Positions 7,883 to 14,714 of a DNA stretch of 15,059 nucleotides are shown one piece after another. The notes below the pieces were generated by a model, which was not told the origin of the DNA, did not search any database, and saw only the letters and a program-made list of their open reading frames with translations. The translations under genes and the position numbers were made by a program. How positions within the stretch are numbered: position 1 is the first letter of the stretch; every line of letters starts with the position of its first letter. This DNA comes from JBFMFE01 sp040752295 (GTDB lineage: Bacteria > UBP15 > UBA6099 > JBFMBQ01), in the NCBI GenBank assembly GCA_040752295.1, contig JBFMFE010000135.1, positions 1 through 15,059 of the forward strand. The letters are read 5' to 3'.

Positions 7883-7906
7883 GGCTCCATGCTCCGCCAT
7901 GAAGCC
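7883..7906. repeat. Hairpin between the two repeat arrays
   Basis: GGCTCCATG (7883-7891) pairs with CATGAAGCC (7898-7906) at 8 of 9 positions around the loop CTCCGC. It joins the 24-bp array to the 167-bp array, so almost the whole interval can fold. Confidence 0.6.
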
Positions 7907-7914
7907 ATAAGCCT

Positions 7915-8254
7915 ACTAAGTGCTCTATTTCGTAAATACTCTAACGTATTCTGCGCGAAGCGCCTTGGAGTGCGGTGTGTGAACACCGCCTTGACTATCG
8001 GAGATGAAGGCGGCGATGGCTCGCCGCAGTCCAGGGAGGCTTCGCCTCTGAAAATACGTTAGCGAATTTATGAAGTGATACACTAAGTGCTCTGTTTCGT
8101 AAATACTCTAACGTATTCTGCGCGAAGCGCCTTGGAGTGCGTTGTGTGAACACCGCCTTGACTATCGGAGATGAAGGCGGCGATGGCTCGCCGCAGTCCA
8201 GGGAGGCTTCGCCTCTGAAAATACGTTAGCGAATTTATGAAGTGATACACTAAG
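7915..8254. repeat. Two tandem 167-bp units built from nested hairpins
   Basis: Units at 7915-8081 and 8082-8248 are aligned without gaps and differ at two bases (A/G in the TGCTCT-TTTCG part, G/T in the second hairpin); ACTAAG begins a third partial unit at 8249. In each unit CTAACGTATT (7941-7950) and AATACGTTAG (8053-8062) are perfect 10-bp inverted ends. Inside are GCGC-GAA-GCGC (7953-7963), GCGGTGT-GTGA-ACACCGC (7972-7989), CGGCGA-TGGC-TCGCCG (8011-8026) and GAGGC-TTC-GCCTC (8036-8048). The array ends exactly where the next gene's stop codon begins. It has no coding capacity, so it is a MITE- or BIME-like element, not an insertion sequence. Confidence 0.93.
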
Positions 8255-10771
8255 CTATTTTGTGATCAGCTTGTAGCGGGAATGTTCCGTCTCCTGCGTC
8301 TTGTACGTCGTCGTGTCGAGGTTGTCGGGCACGGGAGGCGGGTTGTCGAGCGAAACCTCGCCGTTGACGCCGCGTTTCCTTTCTTTCTTTGCGCCCGGCT
8401 CCGGGGGAACCGTCGTGGTGAGCGGCGCGGCGCCCCCGGCGGACGGCGCGCGCAGGTAAATCTGGTATCCGCCCGCCTCGAGGGACGCCTTCGCAGCCTC
8501 GGCTTCGGCATGAGTCCGGTACATCCCGACCACGATGTGGTACATCGGCGCCGTTCCCGCGATTTCCTTCACGATGACGGGCGCCCTGCCCTCGTCCAGC
8601 AGCCTGCGCGCGAAGTCGCGCGCGCCGTCAACCGACAGCGTGCTCAAGGCGATGAGCCAGAAGAGCGTCTCGGGCGGGGCGGGTTTCTGTTTCGCTTCAA
8701 TTCCCTCCTTCGGGGTCACGGGTTTCGGCGCGTATTCGAGCGTCGCGCGGATTCCGCTCGGCGGGGCGAAAGGCGGCTCGAAGTCGCCGGGTCCGAGACC
8801 GCGCAGTTTCACGATGAGTGTCGCCGCTTCAGCCCTTGTGAGCGGGCCGGCGGGTCGAAACGTGCCGTCGTCGTATCCCGCCATGAAGGGGACGCCGCCG
8901 AGCGGCTTCATGCCGCGCGAGGCAAGATAGACAAGTCTTTTCTGTCTTTCGCCGAGGCTCCACACGTCGGAGAAGATGATTACGTCGTCCGCCTCCGCCG
9001 GGGCTTTGACGCCGCGGGACTCGAATATCGCATCGAGCGCCTCGATGCGCGTCACGTTCCCGTCGCGGGCGAGGTTGTCGAGATAATCGAGCGGGACGCC
9101 CAGAGCCTTCAGGCTTTCCTTCATCGTTTCCACTTCTTTTTTCCTGTCCGCCGGCGCCATGCGTTCGAATTTCCCGAAGTCGAGCAGCGTGTCGAGCACG
9201 GTGACCGGCGCCTCGCCGGTGAACGTCCCGCTGTCGCTCTCGAGGGTGCAGACGAGCGTGTAACGACCCGGCGCGACGCGCTTTTCCTCGAGTATTTCCG
9301 GCTGTACGACGACCGACTGCCATCCCTGCTTTTCGACCTCCACGGAGACCATCCCGATCTTCCCGCCCTGCGCGCCGCCCTCAAGCTCCGCGGTGAACGC
9401 GCCGGCGACGGGCGTGAAGTACTTCACCTGAAGCGGAACGCGGAAAAGTCTCTCGAGCTGCACCGTGAAAACGAGCCTGTAGAACTCGTCGCGTCCGACT
9501 GGGTCGGACGGGTGGAACTTTCCGTTGACCCCGTCGAAGAAATAGCCGTTCTCCAGTATCTTCTTCACGGAGGTTTCGCTCCAGTGCCCATCGAGGTCTT
9601 CGAGCGTCTTTAAGAACGGCTGCGCGGCGAGTATCACGTCCGGCTCCACCGCGAGTTCCTCCAGTTCGCGCACCTCGCGCTCCCGCGCGACGCGCGGCGC
9701 CTCCTCTTCCTCCGGTTCTTCCCCCAGTTCTTCCTCTGAACTGATGACGGGGAGCGGTTCCGGCGGCTTTTCCTCTTCCACGACCTGCGGCGGCGGCGGC
9801 GCCTCGGGCTGCGACTCGATGGAAAACGTCAGAGCGCTGCCGCGGTTGAACGGGTAATTCTTCATCATGAACGCGAAATCGGCGCCGAGCCTTTCCCTTC
9901 TGAAGCCGGCGCCGCCGGACGCATAGTTGTCGTCGGCGCCGGTGAGCATATCGTGCCGCGAGACGCTCCCCCTGCCGGTGTAGTTCCCGCCTAAAAGGTA
10001 CTCAAGCCCGATGTTGAACCTCCTGAACCTGTCCCTGAAAAGCGCGTCCGAAAATATCTCCGCCTCGTAGGAGCCGTACAGCCTCATCTTCTCATCGCGC
10101 TGGTAAACCACGCCGAGGCTCAAGGTCTTCGGTATGCTCGAATCAATGAACCAGGTTTCCCTGCTCAATTCCGGCGACGAACTTATGATGTTGCGCAGCA
10201 CAACGCCGTAGTGGACGTTGTCCCTGTAACTGTGGTACATTCCGAGATCGATCAGGAAACCCGATTTGCCGGTTCCCGCCCTTTCCTTGAACCTGAAAAC
10301 CCTGAGGTTCGCCCCGTAAACTATTTCCTCCTCGGGTCTGCCCCTCGAAATCGTGTAGGTAATCTCGTCGTGGTACGAAAGTCCCGGTTCGCGGGAGCGG
10401 AAGACGGCGATCGCGTCCTTTCCGGGGTGCACGACTCCCAGCCCGGTGGAGACGAATTCGTACTGGTCTCCCGGCTGGATGCCGAGAACGTTCAGTTCGA
10501 GGAGGTTTCCCGCGATCGGTTCCCCCCGCGTCATGTTCACGAACGAGAGGAAGAAGCGCTTGTTGCGCTGGGTTCCGAGTGTTGCCGGGTTGATGACGAA
10601 TCCGAGCGGGTCGTCCAGGCTTGGCATGCCGCCCGGACCGAGGGCATAGGAGGCTGCGCCCGCGTTGTAGAAGAGGTGGTACTCGAAGAGCGCGAACGAC
10701 GCGCCGGGGTGGAGCATGGCTAACGCGGCGGCGAGCGCGGCGGCGAGTTTCGCCGGACCCGCGCGGCTCAC
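8255..10771 (-). CDS. Outer-membrane beta-barrel protein with SLH and SPOR domains
   Basis: An open frame continues to 11710 but overlaps argS. The GTG at 10771 is chosen because it gives a signal peptide (basic MSRAGPAK, Ala/Leu-rich core, cleavage near SFA at 25-27), so the protein has 838 residues. Residues 28-320 are rich in alternating beta strands with an early NPATL motif (61-65), as in PorV/FadL-like barrels. A Pro/Glu-rich linker (321-378) follows. SLH-like modules lie at about 391-440 (GHWSETSVKKILENGY), a partial one at 560-587, and 600-658 (GYDDGTFRPAGPLTRAEAA). A beta-rich Ig-like part is at about 446-527. The C-terminus has a SPOR-like domain (703-775; YHIVVGMYRTHAEAEA). SLH and SPOR modules bind cell-wall glycans, so a wall-to-outer-membrane tether is inferred. 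The gene lies 140 bp after argS. Confidence 0.82.
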   Translation of the reverse strand: MSRAGPAKLAAALAAALAMLHPGASFALFEYHLFYNAGAASYALGPGGMPSLDDPLGFVINPATLGTQRNKRFFLSFVNMTRGEPIAGNLLELNVLGIQPGDQYEFVSTGLGVVHPGKDAIAVFRSREPGLSYHDEITYTISRGRPEEEIVYGANLRVFRFKERAGTGKSGFLIDLGMYHSYRDNVHYGVVLRNIISSSPELSRETWFIDSSIPKTLSLGVVYQRDEKMRLYGSYEAEIFSDALFRDRFRRFNIGLEYLLGGNYTGRGSVSRHDMLTGADDNYASGGAGFRRERLGADFAFMMKNYPFNRGSALTFSIESQPEAPPPPQVVEEEKPPEPLPVISSEEELGEEPEEEEAPRVAREREVRELEELAVEPDVILAAQPFLKTLEDLDGHWSETSVKKILENGYFFDGVNGKFHPSDPVGRDEFYRLVFTVQLERLFRVPLQVKYFTPVAGAFTAELEGGAQGGKIGMVSVEVEKQGWQSVVVQPEILEEKRVAPGRYTLVCTLESDSGTFTGEAPVTVLDTLLDFGKFERMAPADRKKEVETMKESLKALGVPLDYLDNLARDGNVTRIEALDAIFESRGVKAPAEADDVIIFSDVWSLGERQKRLVYLASRGMKPLGGVPFMAGYDDGTFRPAGPLTRAEAATLIVKLRGLGPGDFEPPFAPPSGIRATLEYAPKPVTPKEGIEAKQKPAPPETLFWLIALSTLSVDGARDFARRLLDEGRAPVIVKEIAGTAPMYHIVVGMYRTHAEAEAAKASLEAGGYQIYLRAPSAGGAAPLTTTVPPEPGAKKERKRGVNGEVSLDNPPPVPDNLDTTTYKTQETEHSRYKLITK

Positions 10772-10911
10772 GGCGCGGCGAAACGCGCCTCGGTTCCGCG
10801 TATCGTTTCCGCGCCCCGGCGCGCCGTGTGTTCGAGCCGGGAAAGGAACGTTCCGCCCGCGCCTGTCCCCCGCCTTGTGTTTTTTCCGGTCGGGAAGCAA
10901 TGGAAATCCGT

Positions 10912-12576
10912 TTATTTCATTTCCTCCGGCGCCGTCAAACCGAGCAGGGACAGCCCGTTGCGCATGACGGTCCTGACGGCGTCGCACAGGACGAGCCGCG
11001 CGGGCGACGCCTCTGCGTCGTCGGATATCACCCTGACCTCGTGATAGTACGCGTGGAACTCGGCGGCAAGCTCCGTGAGGAAACCGATCAGGCGGTGAGG
11101 CTCGCGCGCGGCGGCGCAGGATTCGATCTCCCAGGGGTAGTCGGCGGCGAATTTCATCAGGCTCAGCTCCAGCGGATGTGTAAGGACGTCGAGGGCTGGG
11201 CGTCCGCGCTCGAGGGGCACGCCCGCCTGCCGCGCCTTCCTTATGATGCTGCATATCCTCGCGTGCGCGTACTGGAGGTAATAGAGCGGGTTCGCCTCGG
11301 ACCTGTCCTTGGCGAGTTCGAGGTCGAAGTCGAGGTGGCTGTCGCGCGCCCTCATCAGGAAAAAGAACCGCGACACGTCGGTCCCCACCTCTTCCACGAG
11401 GTCGGCGAGCGTGATGATGTTGCCCGCCCTCTTGGACATGCGGACGAGTTCGCCGCTCTGCTTGAAGCGCACGAGCTGCACTATGAGGATTTCGAGGCGC
11501 CGGGGGTCGTAGCCGAGCGCCCTGATGGACGAGGTGATGCGGTCCACGTACCCGTGGTGGTCTGCGCCCCATATGTTTACGATCAGGTCGTATCCCCTGT
11601 CGAACTTGTTCTTGTGATAGGCGATGTCGGAGAGAAAATACGTCGGGACGTCGCCGGTCTTCTTCAAGACCCTGTCCTGCCTGTCCTCGAAATCCGATGA
11701 GCGGAACCACGTCGCCCCGTCCTTCTCGTAGATCATGTCCCTCTGCTTGAGGAAGAAGAGGGTCTGCTCGATTGCCTTCTCCTCGTGGAGCCTGCTTTCG
11801 AGGAACCAGTTGTCATATCGCACGCCGAACGCCTCGAGGTGCGCCTTCTGCTGTTCGATTATGCGTTTCACGGCGACGCGCGTGAGGCGGTCCGTCCGCT
11901 CGCCCTCGTCGAGTTTGAGGAGCGTTTCGCCGAACTCGTCCGCCAGCCCCCGCGCGTACTCGACCACGTAATCGCCCTTGTACCCGCCTTCCTCGATGAC
12001 GACCTTTTCTCCGAGCAGTTCCCGGTACCGCGCGTCGAGCGACCTGCCCAGGTTCTGTATCTGCGCGCCGACGTCGTTCACGTAGTACTCGCGCTCCACG
12101 ACGTACCCGCACGCCTCCAGCAGGTTCGCGACCACGTCCCCGAACGCCGCGATCCTCCCGTGCCCGACGGTCAGCGGACCGGTCGGGTTCGCGCTCACGA
12201 ACTCGACCTGCGCCTTCCTGCCTCCCCCGCTGGTGGAAAGACCGTATTTCCCGCCCGCCGCGACGGCTTCAGCGAGTCTGTCCCTGAAAAATCCGGGACG
12301 CACGAAGAAATTGACGAACCCCGGCGCAGCCACGTTGACCGACTCGACGTCCTCCAGCCGCCCGACGCGCCTGCCTATCGCCTCGGCGATCTCAAGAGGG
12401 CGCCTTTTCAGCGCGCCCGCCAGCGCGAGCGCCGCGTTCGTGTAATAATGCCCGTGCTCACGGCTCCGGGGCCTCTCTATGATCACGTCGCTCTCGGCGA
12501 ATTCAACGCCGCCGTCCAGAAGCCCCTCCGAGAGGATCGCCTCGTATATGTTCTTCTTCAGGTCGTGAACGAACAT
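10912..12576 (-). CDS. argS: Arginyl-tRNA synthetase
   Basis: Class I arginyl-tRNA synthetase of 554 residues, which charges tRNA-Arg in the cytoplasm. The N-terminal additional domain is at about 1-90. The catalytic core carries SANPTGPLTVGHGR with the HIGH-type signature as TVGH (136-139), then YYVNDVGAQIQNLG, NIWGADHHGYV and the KMSK-type loop VRMSKRAGN (379-382 RMSK). The C-terminal helical anticodon-binding domain ends in LLGLTAPEEMK. The first residue of the HIGH motif is Thr instead of His. The ATG at 12576 (MFVHDLKKNIYEA) gives a normal length; a TTG at 12639 and an ATG at 12600 are also in frame but add atypical residues. A good promoter lies upstream. The SPOR-domain gene follows, as in argS-ftsN-like neighbourhoods. 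Confidence 0.95.
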   Translation of the reverse strand: MFVHDLKKNIYEAILSEGLLDGGVEFAESDVIIERPRSREHGHYYTNAALALAGALKRRPLEIAEAIGRRVGRLEDVESVNVAAPGFVNFFVRPGFFRDRLAEAVAAGGKYGLSTSGGGRKAQVEFVSANPTGPLTVGHGRIAAFGDVVANLLEACGYVVEREYYVNDVGAQIQNLGRSLDARYRELLGEKVVIEEGGYKGDYVVEYARGLADEFGETLLKLDEGERTDRLTRVAVKRIIEQQKAHLEAFGVRYDNWFLESRLHEEKAIEQTLFFLKQRDMIYEKDGATWFRSSDFEDRQDRVLKKTGDVPTYFLSDIAYHKNKFDRGYDLIVNIWGADHHGYVDRITSSIRALGYDPRRLEILIVQLVRFKQSGELVRMSKRAGNIITLADLVEEVGTDVSRFFFLMRARDSHLDFDLELAKDRSEANPLYYLQYAHARICSIIRKARQAGVPLERGRPALDVLTHPLELSLMKFAADYPWEIESCAAAREPHRLIGFLTELAAEFHAYYHEVRVISDDAEASPARLVLCDAVRTVMRNGLSLLGLTAPEEMK

Positions 12577-12649
12577 GACCGCCGATTCCCCGCGGACCAT
12601 CCGGCGCCCGGATTCAATCCCTGCCCGCGCGTTTCTCAAACAGGATTAG

Positions 12650-12679
12650 ATTATATTTTACCGGCGGCTCACTTTTCAA
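12650..12679 (-). promoter_or_regulatory. Sigma-70-type promoter for argS
   Basis: On the - strand TTGAAA (12674-12679) and TATAAT (12650-12655) are separated by 18 bases. The predicted transcript start, near 12643, lies 67 bases before the preferred ATG. This is the best promoter match in the window. Confidence 0.65.
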
Positions 12680-12689
12680 CCCGCCGCGG

Positions 12690-12707
12690 TCATGCGACGG
12701 CGCATGA
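12690..12707 (-). terminator. Hairpin between the iron-sulfur gene and argS
   Basis: TCATGCG (12690-12696) and CGCATGA (12701-12707) form a perfect 7-bp stem with a four-base loop, 49 bp after the upstream stop and just before the argS promoter. There is no T-run, so it may be a weak or Rho-dependent end. Confidence 0.35.
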
Positions 12708-12755
12708 TGACGGAGAGCGCGGCGCGGTTCGGTAAGCGGCAGCCCCGCCGGAAGG

Positions 12756-13559
12756 TCACATCCTGGACCCGGGGCAGGCGCGCGTGCACGCGTCGCAGTG
12801 ATAGTGTATGAAAAACTGCAGATACTGAAGATGCCTGAAGAGCCGCGGACCGCGGATCATCTCGACCTTTTCCTCCAGACCCGGCTTCTGGACGACCTCG
12901 AGCACGAACCTCATGAAGTTGCCCACGTCGTCCGGCTGGCTCGTGCGGACGCATCTGTGGCTGATCACCCTGCCGTCGTCCGTAAAAGCGCGCCCGGGAC
13001 ATGAGCCGACGCAGTCGTAACCGCATCCGGCGCAGGGATCGTACCCCTCGATGGGGCTGTCCGACTCCAAGTCGAGCGTGTTCAGCAGCCCGATGTACAT
13101 GACCTTCGCCCCGTACTCGGGCGTGAGAGCGAGCGTGTTCCTGCCCCACACCGCCATACCCGACCGCACCGCCACGTGCCGCAGGGACACCGCGCCGACA
13201 GGCTTCCTGTAGGTCTCCTCCGTCAGCTCGAACGGTCTGTGCGCCTGCACGACGAAGGTCTTGCCGCCGAAGCCGTCCTCGATGTATTTTCCGAGGTGAT
13301 ACGCCGCGGTGTTCGCCGCGCTCTCCACGCAGTAGAGGTACGACGGCATCTTGCTCCACGTGTTCTCGCCGTACTCGTACGCGCCCGCGAGTGGGCGGAA
13401 CGCGAGCAGAACCACCGATTTCGCGCCCTTGAGATACCTTTGCGGGTCCGGCGACGCCGGGCTGTGGTAATCGCTGAGGTTCAGAAAACTCACGAGGTCG
13501 GCGCCGAGCGACTTCGCCTTTTTCTTTATCGCCTTTTTCGGTTCAACCGCCTTTTTCAC
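12756..13559 (-). CDS. [4Fe-4S] double-cluster protein related to epoxyqueuosine reductase
   Basis: This 267-residue protein resembles the COG1600/QueG and reductive-dehalogenase group. Its N-terminus (KKKAKSLGADLVSF, then GAKSVVLLAFRPL) and the segment VWGRNTLALTPEYG match the cobalamin-binding half in outline. Eight cysteines could hold two [4Fe-4S] clusters: 176, 179, 183, 187 (CAGCGYDCVGSCPGRAF), 203 (HRCVR), and 255, 258, 262 (CDACTRACP). It ends right after the last cluster, so the C-terminal HEAT-like part of long QueG proteins is absent. I do not see the ARGRDYH-type active-site motif of QueG, so queuosine synthesis is doubtful. The GTG at 13559 is chosen over a TTG at 13613 because AGGGGAG stands 8 bases before it. 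It could be an uncharacterised corrinoid or electron-transfer protein. Confidence 0.75.
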   Translation of the reverse strand: MKKAVEPKKAIKKKAKSLGADLVSFLNLSDYHSPASPDPQRYLKGAKSVVLLAFRPLAGAYEYGENTWSKMPSYLYCVESAANTAAYHLGKYIEDGFGGKTFVVQAHRPFELTEETYRKPVGAVSLRHVAVRSGMAVWGRNTLALTPEYGAKVMYIGLLNTLDLESDSPIEGYDPCAGCGYDCVGSCPGRAFTDDGRVISHRCVRTSQPDDVGNFMRFVLEVVQKPGLEEKVEMIRGPRLFRHLQYLQFFIHYHCDACTRACPGSRM

Positions 13560-13567
13560 TTCGCCCT

Positions 13568-13574
13568 CTCCCCT
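13568..13574 (-). promoter_or_regulatory. Ribosome binding site that sets the iron-sulfur gene start
   Basis: AGGGGAG on the - strand, 8 bases before the GTG at 13559, favours this start over the upstream TTG. A 10-bp palindrome TTTCGCGAAA overlaps its upstream side (13574-13583). Confidence 0.7.
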
Positions 13575-13679
13575 TTCGCGAAACGAAAACGCCGCGGAAA
13601 ACCGCACTTTCAACGCCCGTACGGACGGCGGCGGCTCATCCCGCGCCGCAAACGCCCCGAAAAGTATAAACGCCCCGGA

Positions 13680-14588
13680 TCAGAACGCATAGCCCGCGGT
13701 CAGCGCCCATGCCTTCTCGTCGAACACCCACAGACCCTCCACCACCGGTCCGCCTTTGAACACGTAGCCGACGGACCCGTTCACGTCAAGCCCGTCTCCG
13801 TCGGCTTCGATGGAAACGGAAGAACTCACCCTCACCACCCCGTAACCCAGCCCCAGTCCGTAGTAAAACCCCTCCGGAACGCCGCGCCCGGTCAGTTCAC
13901 GGGTTCTCTTGCTCCAGAGATGATTTATGGAGAACTGGAAATACTCGAGGTCGCCGCCGACCGCCGCGCCCTGGTAGTCAAAGGAGGTCCTCGTGTAAAA
14001 GAACTCGTATGAGACGCTGTTGTTGGCGTCCTTTTTCCTGCCGGTTTTCGAGGGCGTCCAGTATTCCACTCCCACCAGCCAGCCCTGCTTCATGTCAACG
14101 GCGTCGTTGCCGGTGCACTCGTCGCCGCAGAAGAAAGCCCCCGTCTTTATCACGAGCGCGTCCTCCCTCTCCGCCTTACGCCGTGGAAGCGGCGTCCCGC
14201 CCGGATAGCGGTGCTCCACGACGACCGCCTCGGGCTTCGCCGCGCCCTCGAGTTTCGCTATCAGTTGCACGACGTCCGCCCGGTCCCCGGCGCCGGGCGC
14301 GAGCCTCAGGTAATCCCTGTAGTGCCGCGCCGCCCGCCCGGCGTCGCCCGTCATCTCGTGGCACACGGCGGAGTTGTAATGAGTTGACGCCCTGCCGGGC
14401 TGTATCTCGAGCGCCTTCTCGAACGCCGCCGCCGCCGCGGCGTAATTCCCGGCTTCGTAATTTTTAACCCCCTCGTCGAGGTAGCCCGCGAGACTGTCTT
14501 CCGCCGGGAGAGAGAAGGAAAAGGCGGAACCGAACGAAAGAAACAGGAACAGCGCCGATTTCACCGCCGCTTCAGCCGATCTTTTCAT
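13680..14588 (-). CDS. TPR-repeat outer-membrane beta-barrel protein
   Basis: This 302-residue protein has an N-terminal signal peptide (MKRSAEAAVK, then SALFLFLSFGSAFSFS, cleavage near residue 26). Two tetratricopeptide-like repeats follow at about 36-69 (GVKNYEAGNYAAAAAAFEKA) and 70-103 (YNSAVCHEMTGDAGRAARHY). From about residue 145 to the end the pattern alternates as in a small outer-membrane barrel (YYGLGLGYGVVRVSSS, GSVGYVFKG), and the last residue is Phe in GYAF, the usual C-terminal signal for barrel insertion. Cys154 and Cys158 may form a disulfide. TPR units would lie in the periplasm and bind a partner; no substrate can be assigned. The ATG at 14588 has no clear Shine-Dalgarno, and a promoter sits directly before it. 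Confidence 0.8.
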   Translation of the reverse strand: MKRSAEAAVKSALFLFLSFGSAFSFSLPAEDSLAGYLDEGVKNYEAGNYAAAAAAFEKALEIQPGRASTHYNSAVCHEMTGDAGRAARHYRDYLRLAPGAGDRADVVQLIAKLEGAAKPEAVVVEHRYPGGTPLPRRKAEREDALVIKTGAFFCGDECTGNDAVDMKQGWLVGVEYWTPSKTGRKKDANNSVSYEFFYTRTSFDYQGAAVGGDLEYFQFSINHLWSKRTRELTGRGVPEGFYYGLGLGYGVVRVSSSVSIEADGDGLDVNGSVGYVFKGGPVVEGLWVFDEKAWALTAGYAF

Positions 14589-14597
14589 GGCACCGGA

Positions 14598-14626
14598 ATT
14601 TAACCCCTTTCCCGCCGCCGCGTCAA
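14598..14626 (-). promoter_or_regulatory. Promoter placed directly before the TPR-barrel gene
   Basis: On the - strand TTGACG (14621-14626) and TTAAAT (14598-14603) are 17 bases apart. The -10 box ends only 9 bases before the ATG, so transcription would start within about 5 bases of the start codon, consistent with the missing Shine-Dalgarno. Confidence 0.5.
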
Positions 14627-14684
14627 CCGTACGTCCCGATTCCAGAAAAAAATATTCACTGCAAATGCGCCGGGCACACGAAGG

Positions 14685-14700
14685 AAAACCCCGTCAGGGG
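14685..14700 (-). terminator. Intrinsic terminator of the STAS gene
   Basis: On the - strand CCCC-TGAC-GGGG is followed at once by TTTT (14688-14685), 14 bases after the STAS stop codon. The stem is only 4 bp, so strength is modest, but position and T-run fit. Confidence 0.55.
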
Positions 14701-14714
14701 CACAATGCGCGTCT

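Larger units (their letters stand above)
7472..8254. other. 783-bp repeat-rich intergenic region without a convincing gene
   Basis: The gap between two convergent genes is filled by several different repeat or palindrome types, listed separately. I see no RNA gene and no frame with coding character; the frames that are open run through the repeats. Its base composition is more AT-rich than the neighbouring genes up to about 7800. A perfect palindrome TACAATTGTA lies at 7703-7712, just after the imperfect hairpin GGGT-ACGGCG-ACCC (7684-7697). Confidence 0.75.

Noticed and set aside
7780..7986. 68-residue - strand frame with repeated VGQASSL
   Set aside because: It is made of the 24-bp palindromic repeats and part of the 167-bp unit; no coding bias or ribosome site.
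7915..8248. CRISPR array
   Set aside because: The two copies are contiguous 167-bp units without spacers; the 24-bp units also lack spacers.
7915..8248. Insertion sequence
   Set aside because: Inverted ends exist but the interior is hairpins with no transposase frame.
10621..11700. 359-residue + strand frame antisense to argS
   Set aside because: argS on the - strand has every expected motif; long opposite frames are common in GC-rich DNA.
10772..11710. N-terminal extension of the SLH/SPOR reading frame
   Set aside because: It overlaps argS in another frame, lacks family features, and the signal peptide appears only from 10771.
11785..12735. 316-residue + strand frame antisense to the argS 5' half
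   Set aside because: No recognisable domain and it overlaps the argS promoter and catalytic core.
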